Below are positions 27,747 to 35,889 of a stretch of 64,000 bases of DNA, one piece after another. The notes beneath the pieces were generated by a model. That model had not been told where the DNA came from, made no database searches, and saw only the letters and a program-made list of their open reading frames with translations. Each line of letters opens with the position of its first letter. Positions within the stretch are counted from its first letter, which is position 1. The DNA is taken from assembly GCF_000178955.2 (NCBI RefSeq), contig NC_016631.1, positions 3,038,001 through 3,102,000 of the forward strand. The letters are read 5' to 3'. Both the position numbers and the translations under genes were made by a program. Origin of the DNA: Granulicella mallensis MP5ACTX8. GTDB lineage: Bacteria > Acidobacteriota > Terriglobia > Terriglobales > Acidobacteriaceae.

Positions 27747-28628
27747 CTAATCTTCAGAAGGCATCTGAACGTGGTCGACGACGAGTGTGTCTACTGGGCC
27801 TTTGGAAGGTTGCAGTTTGAGACCTAGCTGCTCCTGCAAGGCCGTGAAGAAGGGGGCCGCGGAGGATTCGGAAGAAGCATCCGGATCATCCTCCGGCGCC
27901 CACTCCAACAGGAGATCGTATTTACCTGTAAGCCCGGTCTTATCAGCGACGGTGCGATGCAGTCGATCCCCTAACATATTCGCCAAGATCCCCAAAGAAA
28001 TAGCATGAGCTGTAAGTTCTGTGTTATAGACCGTCACGCCGCCACGCCCCACGCCGTTTGGGCTTTTATCTTCAGGAGAACCCTCAGGTGCGGACTCCTT
28101 GAACTTTGGGCCATCTTTGACGAGGATCATCTCGTAAAGGGGAAGCACTTTGGTTTCGGTGTGAGCCTTGAGCTGGAAACTGTCCCTCAGAAATTGCTGG
28201 ATCATGGACCGGCGTTGTTGGCGACTAAGCTTCCTCAGAACCTCGACGTCCGGTTCGACGATCTTTGCTCTGACATCGAAACGCGCCGAGTTTGCCCAGC
28301 CTGGCAGGCCAAAGACTAAATCCTCTTTTATACCGTAGGCGTCCTCAAGAAGCCTCTTCAATGAGACGTTCGTTGCGGAATAGCTGTCGTCGTTGCTGTG
28401 GATGCTGACGCTCCCACTCTCGGACTTGTTGGGCTTAATCGAGACGATATCGTATGCGGGTGCTGTAGCTTCTGTGACGACGGGCCGAGAAGGCGTTCCA
28501 CTTTGGCTTGAGATCGCCTGTCCAAACAATCTGCTTATAGGAATCATGAGCAGTACGGCTAGCAGCGCAACGCAAACTGCCGTCTTCCCAATGAGTTTGC
28601 TCATACCTTGATCGATCCTCTTCTTCAT
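27747..28628 (-). CDS. Secreted DUF3738 (TIGR03435) protein, cluster copy 3
   Basis: A 293-residue DUF3738 protein if started at the ATG at 28628 (MKKRIDQG); an ATG at 28604 (MSKLIGK) is also possible and resembles the start of the preceding paralogue. A longer frame would run back into that paralogue and is rejected. The N-terminal hydrophobic segment (VCVALLAVLLMIPISRLFGQ) is a signal peptide. The domain shows YDIVSIKPNKSES, LPGWANSARFDVRA, LRDSFQLKAHTETKVLPLYEM, VADKTGLTGKYDLLLEW and LGLKLQPSKGPVDTLVVD, but ends in PSED rather than the common PSxN. It follows copy 2 by 11 bases and precedes blaI by 144 bases. Confidence 0.85.
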   Translation of the reverse strand: MKKRIDQGMSKLIGKTAVCVALLAVLLMIPISRLFGQAISSQSGTPSRPVVTEATAPAYDIVSIKPNKSESGSVSIHSNDDSYSATNVSLKRLLEDAYGIKEDLVFGLPGWANSARFDVRAKIVEPDVEVLRKLSRQQRRSMIQQFLRDSFQLKAHTETKVLPLYEMILVKDGPKFKESAPEGSPEDKSPNGVGRGGVTVYNTELTAHAISLGILANMLGDRLHRTVADKTGLTGKYDLLLEWAPEDDPDASSESSAAPFFTALQEQLGLKLQPSKGPVDTLVVDHVQMPSED

Positions 28629-28639
28629 ACCGGTATTTA

Positions 28640-29467
28640 CTAATTTTTTGAAGGTTTTTCGACAGCATCGATCACCAGGGTCTCGACTGGCCCCTTTGTC
28701 GGTTGGAGTTTTAAGCCGAGTTGCTCCTGCAGGGCGGTAAAGAGAGTCGGCCCTGCATCCGCGGAGACATCGGCAGCCTCTCCTTCCCCAGGATTCCATT
28801 TGAGATCGATATCGTACTTGCCGGCGATTCCGGTCTTGTCCAGCACCGTACGCTGCATGGAAGACGACAACCCGTCGGCCAGGTCCTGAAGTGTTACGGC
28901 CCCTCCCTTGAACATACCTGGCCCCAATCCCCGAAAATTCGGAGATGATGGTTGTGCCTCTTTGATCTTGAATCTGCCTTTTTCCTTTACCAGTTCATAG
29001 ATAGGCAGCACCTTTGTTTCGAGGTGGGTCTTCAACTTGAAACGATCGACAAGGAGAGACTGAAGCATCGCCTGGCGCTGCTCTGGAGACAACTTATTGA
29101 AGGCATCTACATCTGCGCCAGCGACCTTGGCTTCGAGATCAAAGCGAGTTGAACTCATCCAGCCGGGAGCGCCAGAGATAAGATCCTGTCTGATCCCATA
29201 GGCATAGGCAATGAGTACCTCCAACGAAATATTCGTTGCTCGAAAGCCATCGGACATATACGTCGACAGCATCGTGTACTCGGCAGACTTACTTTCCTTG
29301 ACGGAAACGACATCATAATCCGGCACCTTCACCTCGGAGTTCGCGGTCTTCGAGGTGAAGGTGGATGGACTGGGCGAGCCTTGTGCCGATGCGTTCGCGG
29401 CGGCGCACAGCAGTGCTACCGCAAATACTGGAATGTAAATTTGCCTACGTATAAACCGTTTGCTCAT
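28640..29467 (-). CDS. Secreted DUF3738 (TIGR03435) protein, cluster copy 2
   Basis: A 275-residue exported protein: signal peptide MSKRFIRRQIYIPVFAVALL to about residue 29 (NASAQ), then the DUF3738 domain (YDVVSVKESKSAEY, APGWMSSTRFDLEA, LLVDRFKLKTHLETKVLPIYEL, VLDKTGIAGKYDIDLKW, LGLKLQPTKGPVETLVID, AVEKPSKN). It is closest to copy 3, sharing the KVLPxYE and LQPxKGPV phrases, so these two look like a tandem duplication. They are 11 bases apart and must share a transcript. Function unknown. Confidence 0.86.
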   Translation of the reverse strand: MSKRFIRRQIYIPVFAVALLCAAANASAQGSPSPSTFTSKTANSEVKVPDYDVVSVKESKSAEYTMLSTYMSDGFRATNISLEVLIAYAYGIRQDLISGAPGWMSSTRFDLEAKVAGADVDAFNKLSPEQRQAMLQSLLVDRFKLKTHLETKVLPIYELVKEKGRFKIKEAQPSSPNFRGLGPGMFKGGAVTLQDLADGLSSSMQRTVLDKTGIAGKYDIDLKWNPGEGEAADVSADAGPTLFTALQEQLGLKLQPTKGPVETLVIDAVEKPSKN

Positions 29468-29518
29468 GGCGCGAACGAGACTCTCTTCGATATGGTTAGA
29501 CGAAGTTCTCGCCCTCGA

Positions 29519-30652
29519 CTAATTTGCCGAGGGCTTCTCCACTTTATCGATAACGATCACGTCGACGGGAGTCTTCTTAGCCTCTAACTTCAGGCCTGCC
29601 TGAGCTTGCAGGGCTTGAAAGAGATCGGGAGCAGTTTCTGTCGCATCGGTCTGCGGCGGCAACTTCGGTGGATGACCGTTGAACTGCGAGTCATCAGGTG
29701 TGAATGTGAACTTGAAGTCGTACCTGCCTGTAATGGCTGTCTGATCTACTACAGGGCGATCCAACACGAGCATCTGCATGAAACTCGTAAAATCTTCCAT
29801 CGTCGAATTGATTACGTTCAGCGTTACACCGCCGGATCCTGGTCGCATACCAAATCCAGGGAGTGGACCGTTCAACTGCGTCGGCGTCAGCTTTTGTCCA
29901 TCTTTTCCTACCGTAAGCACGAAGGCCGAAAGCTCTCGCTTATCGTGATGGAAGGTCAGCTTGAAGCGATCCGTCAGCAGTTTTCGCATCATGTTTCTTA
30001 GCTGCTTATCGTTAGGTACGCCCTCCTGGTCGGGCACACCATCGATGTCGTACCGGTCTTTGTCCGCCCAATCGGGGCCACCTATGATTTGTTTCATCTG
30101 GACGTTGTAAGCAAACGCGATGAGATCACCCAGCGAGCCGTTGCGAATGGTAAAGTTGCGCCCTCTCACGAAAAGCCCTTGCATGCTCGGGCCTCCGGAG
30201 TTGTTTGGCTTAATGGTCGCTACGTCAAACGCTGGGTTCGCATCTGCCGCCATCAACTTTGGGGGTGCCGGAGGTGCTGGAATCTCCCACGCTGTTTCCT
30301 TGGTCGCTCGAGCCAGGTTCAGCGGTAGCGGACTGCCCTGTATCCAACTTCCTGCGATCGACTTTCCGTCCGTGCTGAGCTTGCCTTCATAATTGCCCAT
30401 GATCAGTTCGATCTTCAGGGTTGAATCTACGAAGGTGACAGACGAAGCCTTGAAGGGCTGTCCTCCCTGATCGATGCTGTTCATAACAGCTCTCAACTTG
30501 CCGTCGTCCTTCGAGATGGTCAGAACGAGTCGCAGTTCTTTTCCGTTCGGCGGCGCCAGCGTCCCCTGCCATGCGCCGGTAATGTCCTGAGCGAACAACG
30601 CGCTCCCCGATAACGTTAAGAACGCGATGATCCACAGAATCATCTTCTTCAT
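29519..30652 (-). CDS. Secreted GxWQG + DUF3738 protein, cluster copy 1 (soluble twin of the sensor ectodomain)
   Basis: A 377-residue exported protein with signal peptide 1-21 (ALFA|Q), a beta domain from GAWQG (26-30) to about 115, a Pro linker, and DUF3738 from AFDVATIKPNNSG (about 141) to the end (DKVEKPSAN). The domain order and many phrases (ETAWEIPA, HHDKRELSAFVLT, RPVVDQT, PDDSQF, LKLEAKKT) match residues 351-702 of the BlaR1-type sensor almost word for word, so it is that ectodomain freed from the membrane protease. The ATG at 30652 has AGGAG 9 bases upstream. It is the first gene of the DUF3738 run and sits 51 bp before copy 2. Confidence 0.88.
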   Translation of the reverse strand: MKKMILWIIAFLTLSGSALFAQDITGAWQGTLAPPNGKELRLVLTISKDDGKLRAVMNSIDQGGQPFKASSVTFVDSTLKIELIMGNYEGKLSTDGKSIAGSWIQGSPLPLNLARATKETAWEIPAPPAPPKLMAADANPAFDVATIKPNNSGGPSMQGLFVRGRNFTIRNGSLGDLIAFAYNVQMKQIIGGPDWADKDRYDIDGVPDQEGVPNDKQLRNMMRKLLTDRFKLTFHHDKRELSAFVLTVGKDGQKLTPTQLNGPLPGFGMRPGSGGVTLNVINSTMEDFTSFMQMLVLDRPVVDQTAITGRYDFKFTFTPDDSQFNGHPPKLPPQTDATETAPDLFQALQAQAGLKLEAKKTPVDVIVIDKVEKPSAN

Positions 30653-30789
30653 AGACAATCTCCTGAAACCTGTTTACAGACTTCGACCAGGGCCCGGCAA
30701 GAAAACGGCGTTGTGTCTTTATAGCAGTTAGACGATGTGCTGTAGGAAAATGGGATCGAAAATCGGCAGCTCTCAATACATTGGGCAGA

Positions 30790-30821
30790 AGAAGACGCCA
30801 TGCAAAGGCATGGCGTCTTCT
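30790..30821 (-). terminator. Hairpin downstream of cutC
   Basis: A perfect 14-bp stem (30790-30803 with 30808-30821) with an AAAG loop, 20 bp past the cutC stop; the minus-strand 3' flank is only moderately T-rich. It insulates cutC from the DUF3738 cluster. Confidence 0.7.
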
Positions 30822-30840
30822 GTGTCTGTATCGAAACAGC

Positions 30841-31587
30841 TTATGCGTTGCGGAGATTGCCGATCATAGCCTGAACGTCCGCGACGTCCACCACGAAGCG
30901 GGATGAGCCATCAAACTGGTCTGTTTCCTCCAGCACCCAGTTGCGCTCATGCTGCATTCCGCTGGCTTCGCTGCTGCGGAGTGAACCATGGAAATGGTTC
31001 GCACCAGTAGATCGAGCGAGGGCGATTGCATCCTTGATGCGGAGACCTCCCCCGACAGCGATCTCAATTCGTCCAGCAGCTTGCTGTACCAATTGCGCCA
31101 GCTTGCCGGCTCCCGCCAGAACATCGGGTTCACCACCCGAAGTGAGAATACGTCTGCATCCTGTGCCAAGGATATCTTCGAGGGCTTGCTCAAGAGCGAC
31201 GGTGTAGTCAAAGGCCCGATGGAACGTGACTTCCAGCGGTGCAGCCAGCTCTACGAGTTCACGGGTACGCTCGACATCCACCGTGCCATCGGCACGGAGA
31301 ATACCGAGGACAAAACCTGTAGCTCCAAGGGTGCGTGCATGAGAGAGGTCTTCCTGCATGAGCTTAAACTCATCCTCCGTATAGAGGAAGTCGCCGCCGC
31401 GAGGCCGCAGCAGGACATGCACGGGGAGCTCGCTGCGCAGAACCGCTGCACGGATAAGACCGTGGCTGGGTGTGAGGCCGCCCTCACTGAGCGCGGAGCA
31501 AAGTTCGATGCGGTCCGCCCCTCCTTCGCGTGCTGCGAGGCAGGCCTGGATACTCTCCGCACAAAGTTCGAAGACAATCTTGCGCAT
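30841..31587 (-). CDS. cutC: CutC family TIM-barrel protein
   Basis: Cytoplasmic TIM-barrel protein of 248 residues. The family signature is clear: ELCAESIQACLAAREGGADR, ELCSALSEGGLTPS, HVLLRPRGGDFLYTEDE, EVTFHRAFDYT and RILTSGGEPD. CutC is named for copper homeostasis in E. coli, but that role has been questioned. Here it is the first gene on the cutC side of a block of mannosidases and hexosaminidase, which fits a sugar-related role better than metal handling; this is inference. No good ribosome site is seen before the ATG. Confidence 0.88.
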   Translation of the reverse strand: MRKIVFELCAESIQACLAAREGGADRIELCSALSEGGLTPSHGLIRAAVLRSELPVHVLLRPRGGDFLYTEDEFKLMQEDLSHARTLGATGFVLGILRADGTVDVERTRELVELAAPLEVTFHRAFDYTVALEQALEDILGTGCRRILTSGGEPDVLAGAGKLAQLVQQAAGRIEIAVGGGLRIKDAIALARSTGANHFHGSLRSSEASGMQHERNWVLEETDQFDGSSRFVVDVADVQAMIGNLRNA

Positions 31588-31642
31588 TAAATCACACGGA
31601 CCAAATGAAACATTTCAATTCTTTGAAAACGGTGAAGCTCGC

Positions 31643-31671
31643 AGCCCCGATGCACAGCACCGGGGCTGCAA
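31643..31671 (-). terminator. Hairpin with conserved loop downstream of the GH92 gene
   Basis: An 8-bp GC stem (31643-31650 with 31664-31671) encloses the 13-base loop GATGCACAGCACC. The same loop, with one change, occurs at 35761-35773. It lies just past the GH92 stop codon, and the minus-strand flank holds a short T run. Confidence 0.6.
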
Positions 31672-31675
31672 AACT

Positions 31676-34006
31676 TTACAGAGTAAGAGAAGGAGGGAGG
31701 CTGGAAGCATCCGCCCCAAGAGTAGCGCTAGGTTCTGGACCCATTTCGAGGACAAGCTTTCCGCCCTGTGCTATATCTTCGTGGCGGAACCAGGTTCTCT
31801 GTTGCGGCTTTCCATTCAGCGAGAAGGCCTGTACGTACTGGTGTGCAGGGTCTTTGCGTCGCACTTCGATCTCCAGCTTTTTGCCGCCGCCGAGTTCAAC
31901 CGTTGCACGCTCGAAGAGCGGTGAGCCGATGATGTAAACACCGCTGACAGGGTCCACGGGATAGAAGCCCAGCGAGCTGAGAACGTACCATGCCGACATC
32001 TGGCCTACGTCTTCATTGCCCTGCAAACCGTCCGGCTCTGCGGCATACATCGTCTCGAGCAGACTGCGGATACGACCCTGGGTCTTGTGCGGAACTCCTG
32101 CATATACATAGAGGTAAGCGATGTGGTGCGAGGGCTCGTTACCGTGTGCATACTGCCCGACAAGGCCTGCGATATCCGGCGGTGCGTTGGCCGGCAGTGT
32201 CGATGGCGCGCTGAAGAGCCCATCGAGCTTGGTGACGAAGGGATCTTTGCCGCCAAAGAGCTGGATAAGACCGGCAACGTCATGCTGTACGCCGAAGGTG
32301 GTCTGCCAGGCGTTGGATTCGGTGTAGTCGCGCCACTTGGTGGAGTGTCCCAGGTCAATGGGATTGAAGGGCGTGGTCCAGCTACCGTCCTCCAGCTTGG
32401 GCCGCATGAAGGCGACGGAAGAGTCAAAGTAGTTCCGATAGTTGGTGGAGCGCTGGGTGAGCATGGCCGCATCGCTGGTCTTGCCGAGCTTGCGTGCGAC
32501 ATGCGCGATCGACCAATCGTCGTAGCAGTATTCGAAGGTCTTCGAAACCGACTCTTCTTCCTTGTCCGCGGGAATGAAATGAAGCTTGCGGTAGTAACCC
32601 AGGCCGCGATAGTCGTCGACCATGGCGCGCTTCATCATGAGCCCATAGGCCTTCTCCCAGTCAACGCCGGTAAAGCCCTTGTTGCAGGCCTCGGAGATCA
32701 CCGCCGCGGAGTGGTAGCCGGTCATGGTGCCGGTCTCTCTTCCCATCAACGGCCAGACGGGCATTCCATCGGGGCTCTGCTCGGCCATGCGGATCAGCGT
32801 GTTGACGAACTGCGGCACGCGCTCCGGCTCGATGAGCGTGTAGGTCGGGTGCGCCGCGCGGAAGGTATCCCACAACGAGAAGGTGGTGAAGTTCCGCTGT
32901 CCAGCAGGAAGCGTGTGGACCTCGTTGTCCATGCCGCGATACTGGCCGTCGACATCGTCAAACAACGCCGGTCCGAGCGACATATGATACAGAGACGTAT
33001 AGAAGATGCGCTTATGCGTCTCGTTCGCTGTCTGGACCTGGATCTTGGAGAGCTGGCGGCGCCAGGCATTGCGGGCCGCCGTGCGTACCTGATCGAAGTT
33101 CCATGCCGGAATCTCCGCTGTAAGGTTCTTGGCTGCACCCTCCGGGCTTACGCCGGAGAAGCCAGTCTTTACCAGAATGGCCTCGTTCGCCTTCGTCTTG
33201 AAGTACAGAACGGCCTTCAGGTTCTTGCCCGTCAGATCGGTTCCGCTTGCCGGTGCTGCTACTTCCTGATTGTCGGAGTAGAAGACGATGCGTTCCGGCT
33301 TCTTCGAAAACTGCATGGTGAAGTTGGAGTGGCGGTCATTTCCCCAGGCAGCGGTGCGACGGCCGCCGGCGAGCGTGTCCGGCGCGGGCTGGCGAAGCTC
33401 TGCAGCATTCACGAGGCCAGGACCAGTGCCATCCCCTGCACCGTAGCCATGCTGCAGGTCGACGATCAGGTAGGCCTGCTCGCTGGCAGGAAAGGTATAG
33501 CGATGAATGCCTGCGCGCTCCGTTGCGGTCAGTTCGACGTGGACCTTATAGTCCTTCAGGATCACGGAGTAGTAGCCCGGCTCGGAGTGCTCATCGGCAT
33601 GATCGAAGCGCGAGCGATATCCGGCATCGGGATTCTTGCGGTCTCCAGCGATAAGATGAGCGGGTCCGGTACCTGCCATGACCAAGAAGTCCAGAAGATC
33701 GCCGCAGCCGGTACCGCTAAGATGGGTATGGCTGAATCCCATGATGGAGTCATCCGAGATGTGATAGCCGGAACACCAGTCCCAGCCATCATTAAACGTG
33801 TCAGGGCTGAGCTGAACTGCGCCGAAGGGCATGGCCGCCCCCGGAAAGCAATGCCCATGTCCGCCTGTACCGATGCGCAGATCGACCCAGCGAAGCGGAT
33901 CTTCTGCGGTTTGACCATGGGCGGCATGAGCCAGCTTGCTGGCTGGGAGAGTGCTGATAGCGCAAGCAGCAGAGGCGCGCTGCAGGAAGGTCCTACGGGT
34001 GATCAT
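31676..34006 (-). CDS. GH92 alpha-1,2-mannosidase, Tat-exported
   Basis: Calcium-dependent exo-alpha-mannosidase of 776 residues that trims alpha-mannose, typically alpha-1,2 links, from high-mannose N-glycans or yeast mannan. The N-terminus has a Tat signal (ITRRTFLQ, then a hydrophobic stretch to about 28). GH92 hallmarks: RIGTGGHGHCFPGAAMPFGAVQLSP near the N-terminus, FSHTHLSGTGCGDL, and the catalytic-site phrase GNEDVGQMSAWYVLSSLGFYP close to the C-terminus. GGAG sits 5 bases before the ATG. It is divergent from a GH125 alpha-mannosidase, and the two starts share a 130-bp promoter region. Linkage preference is a family inference. Confidence 0.93.
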   Translation of the reverse strand: MITRRTFLQRASAACAISTLPASKLAHAAHGQTAEDPLRWVDLRIGTGGHGHCFPGAAMPFGAVQLSPDTFNDGWDWCSGYHISDDSIMGFSHTHLSGTGCGDLLDFLVMAGTGPAHLIAGDRKNPDAGYRSRFDHADEHSEPGYYSVILKDYKVHVELTATERAGIHRYTFPASEQAYLIVDLQHGYGAGDGTGPGLVNAAELRQPAPDTLAGGRRTAAWGNDRHSNFTMQFSKKPERIVFYSDNQEVAAPASGTDLTGKNLKAVLYFKTKANEAILVKTGFSGVSPEGAAKNLTAEIPAWNFDQVRTAARNAWRRQLSKIQVQTANETHKRIFYTSLYHMSLGPALFDDVDGQYRGMDNEVHTLPAGQRNFTTFSLWDTFRAAHPTYTLIEPERVPQFVNTLIRMAEQSPDGMPVWPLMGRETGTMTGYHSAAVISEACNKGFTGVDWEKAYGLMMKRAMVDDYRGLGYYRKLHFIPADKEEESVSKTFEYCYDDWSIAHVARKLGKTSDAAMLTQRSTNYRNYFDSSVAFMRPKLEDGSWTTPFNPIDLGHSTKWRDYTESNAWQTTFGVQHDVAGLIQLFGGKDPFVTKLDGLFSAPSTLPANAPPDIAGLVGQYAHGNEPSHHIAYLYVYAGVPHKTQGRIRSLLETMYAAEPDGLQGNEDVGQMSAWYVLSSLGFYPVDPVSGVYIIGSPLFERATVELGGGKKLEIEVRRKDPAHQYVQAFSLNGKPQQRTWFRHEDIAQGGKLVLEMGPEPSATLGADASSLPPSLTL

Positions 34007-34137
34007 AACTACTCCATGGGAGAGAGGAGTTCTCCCGGTCGTACAAGACTTTGATCGGATGACTGCCGATGTTGCATCATTGTGACTGATTGAACGCTAA
34101 ATGCGCAACTATGACAGAATGGCTCGAAAGTGAATCC

Positions 34138-35607
34138 ATGCAAATTACAAATTCAGGGTACAGCAGACGTGATTTTATAAGAGCAACGAGCCTCGCTACG
34201 CTTGGTTGCGGAATTTCCGGTCTCCCACTTTCAGGCATGGCGAAAGCCCAGGTACCTGCGACGGATCACTGGGACATAAAGCAAGGCAGGCCGAAGCCCG
34301 CCGATCGCCGCTTCAGGAGCGCCGCCGTCGAGGAGTTCCTGACGGATCGCAGTGCCCGAATCGGTGATCCTGCGCTGGCAGCTCTATTTATCAATTGCTT
34401 TCCGAACACGCTCGATACGACTGTCGCGCCGGGACAGTTCGAAGGCAAACCCGATACAGCGGTGCTCACCGGCGATATTCCCGCGATGTGGTTACGGGAT
34501 TCCTCCGCGCAAGTGTGGCCTTATCTGCAGTTGGCGGTAAAAGATCGTGCGTTGCGTCAGCTTCTGGAAGGTGTCATTCGGAGGCAGACGCGCTGCATCC
34601 TGATCGATCCCTACGCGAACGCCTTTATGGCCGATCTAGATGCTCCTCCGCTGTCCTGGAGCACTAAAGATCTGACCGACATGAAGCGTGGAGTCGGGGA
34701 ACGCAAATGGGAGGTCGATTCGTTATGCTATCCGATACGGCTGGCCCACGGATATTGGAAGCAGACAGGTGACACCGGCCCGTTTGATCAGCAGTGGCGT
34801 CAGGCGATGCGGTTGGTCGTCGACACGCTGCGCGTTCAGCAGCGCAAGCAGGGTCTGGGGCCGTACCACTTTCAGCGTGAGTCGACGGTCTCGACGGAGA
34901 TGCTGCCCGCACATGGCTTCGGCAATCCGGTTCGCCCTGTGGGGCTGATCGCGTCTGGCTTCCGTCCCTCGGACGATGCCTGCATCTTCCCTTTCCTGGT
35001 TCCGTCCAATCTGTTCGCTGTAACGTCGTTGCGGCAACTGGCGAAAATGGCGCACGCAATTCTGCACGATGAGGCCCTGGCCAATGACGCCAGTTCCCTC
35101 GCTAGCGAAGTAGAGCAGGCGCTGCAGCAACACGCTATTGCTACGACCCCTCAGGGCACGATCTGGGCGTACGAGGTCGATGGCTTTGGTGGGCAACTCC
35201 TGATGGACGATGCCAATGTTCCCAGCCTGCTGGGACTGCCCTATCTCGAAAGCTCGCCGGACAAGGACCTCTATGCGAGAACTCGTGCTTTTTGCTGGAG
35301 CGACCGCAATCCGTGGTTCTTCCGTGGCACCGCAGGAGAAGGCATTGGCGGACCGCATGAAGGCAGAAGGATGATCTGGCCCATGTCGCAGATGATCTAT
35401 GCGTTCACGAGCAGCAATCCCAGCGAGATTCGTCAGTCACTCAAGATGCTGAAGAACTCTGCCGAAGGGTTCGGCTTCATGCATGAGAGCTACGATCAGG
35501 ACAATCCGAAGAAGTTTACAAGGGAGTGGTTTGCCTGGGCGAATACCCTGTTCGGAGAGCTTGTCGGTACGTTGGCCGTGAGCCATCCTGAGTTGTTGCG
35601 CTCTTAG
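34138..35607 (+). CDS. GH125 exo-alpha-1,6-mannosidase, Tat-exported
   Basis: Metal-independent inverting alpha-mannosidase of the GH125 (formerly DUF1237) family. I start at the ATG at 34138, which places a Tat motif (SRRDFIRAT) ten residues from the N-terminus; in-frame starts at 34090 and 34111 would only add polar residues. From there the protein has 489 residues. The family phrase TGDIPAMWLRDSSAQVWPYL is present, along with IDPYANAF, DSLCYPIRLAHGYWKQTGD, FRPSDDACIFPFLVPSN and the late GIGGPHEGRRMIWPMS. It removes alpha-1,6-mannose, complementary to the divergent GH92 enzyme. Confidence 0.92.
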   Translation: MQITNSGYSRRDFIRATSLATLGCGISGLPLSGMAKAQVPATDHWDIKQGRPKPADRRFRSAAVEEFLTDRSARIGDPALAALFINCFPNTLDTTVAPGQFEGKPDTAVLTGDIPAMWLRDSSAQVWPYLQLAVKDRALRQLLEGVIRRQTRCILIDPYANAFMADLDAPPLSWSTKDLTDMKRGVGERKWEVDSLCYPIRLAHGYWKQTGDTGPFDQQWRQAMRLVVDTLRVQQRKQGLGPYHFQRESTVSTEMLPAHGFGNPVRPVGLIASGFRPSDDACIFPFLVPSNLFAVTSLRQLAKMAHAILHDEALANDASSLASEVEQALQQHAIATTPQGTIWAYEVDGFGGQLLMDDANVPSLLGLPYLESSPDKDLYARTRAFCWSDRNPWFFRGTAGEGIGGPHEGRRMIWPMSQMIYAFTSSNPSEIRQSLKMLKNSAEGFGFMHESYDQDNPKKFTREWFAWANTLFGELVGTLAVSHPELLRS

Positions 35608-35656
35608 TTTGGCGTTTCCGAAATCGTGCGGAAGACAGACTGTCTTTGCACTTGCC

Positions 35657-35843
35657 TTTCTTGTTGTCATTCCGAGCGTAGCGAGTGAATCTGCTGCCTC
35701 CCGCTCTTTGCTTGTATTGCCCAGAAGTCTTGTGCAATACCGAAATGCTGTGCTGCCACTGATGCATAGCACCAGTGGCAGCACGAACGAAAAACGGGAG
35801 AAAGCAGATTCACTCGCTCCGCTCGGAATGACAACCAGAAAAA
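35657..35843. repeat. Long inverted-repeat element, copy 1
   Basis: Outer arms 35657-35703 and 35795-35843 are inverted copies matching at about 43 of 47 positions, built around TGTCATTCCGAGCG and GCGAGTGAATCTGCT. Between them is a second hairpin (35750-35760 with 35774-35784). The same arm sequences occur at 61666-61852, so this is a dispersed intergenic repeat. It fills most of the gap between the GH125 stop and the GH2 stop. No protein-coding sign is seen. Confidence 0.85.
35750..35784 (+). repeat. Hairpin with conserved 13-nt loop inside repeat copy 1
   Basis: A perfect 11-bp stem encloses the loop GATGCATAGCACC (35761-35773), which differs by one base from the loop of the hairpin at 31643-31671 although the stems differ. 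It lies 140 bp after the GH125 stop codon and may also act as a terminator. Confidence 0.6.
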
Positions 35844-35889
35844 CAACGGCCTCTTGTGGGGTCTACTTGCAGGCCTTCACTTCCCTGTC

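Noticed and set aside
30659..30789. Second BlaI operator before the first DUF3738 gene
   Set aside because: TTACAG and CTGTAG occur here but far apart and not as a symmetric TACAnnTGTA site.
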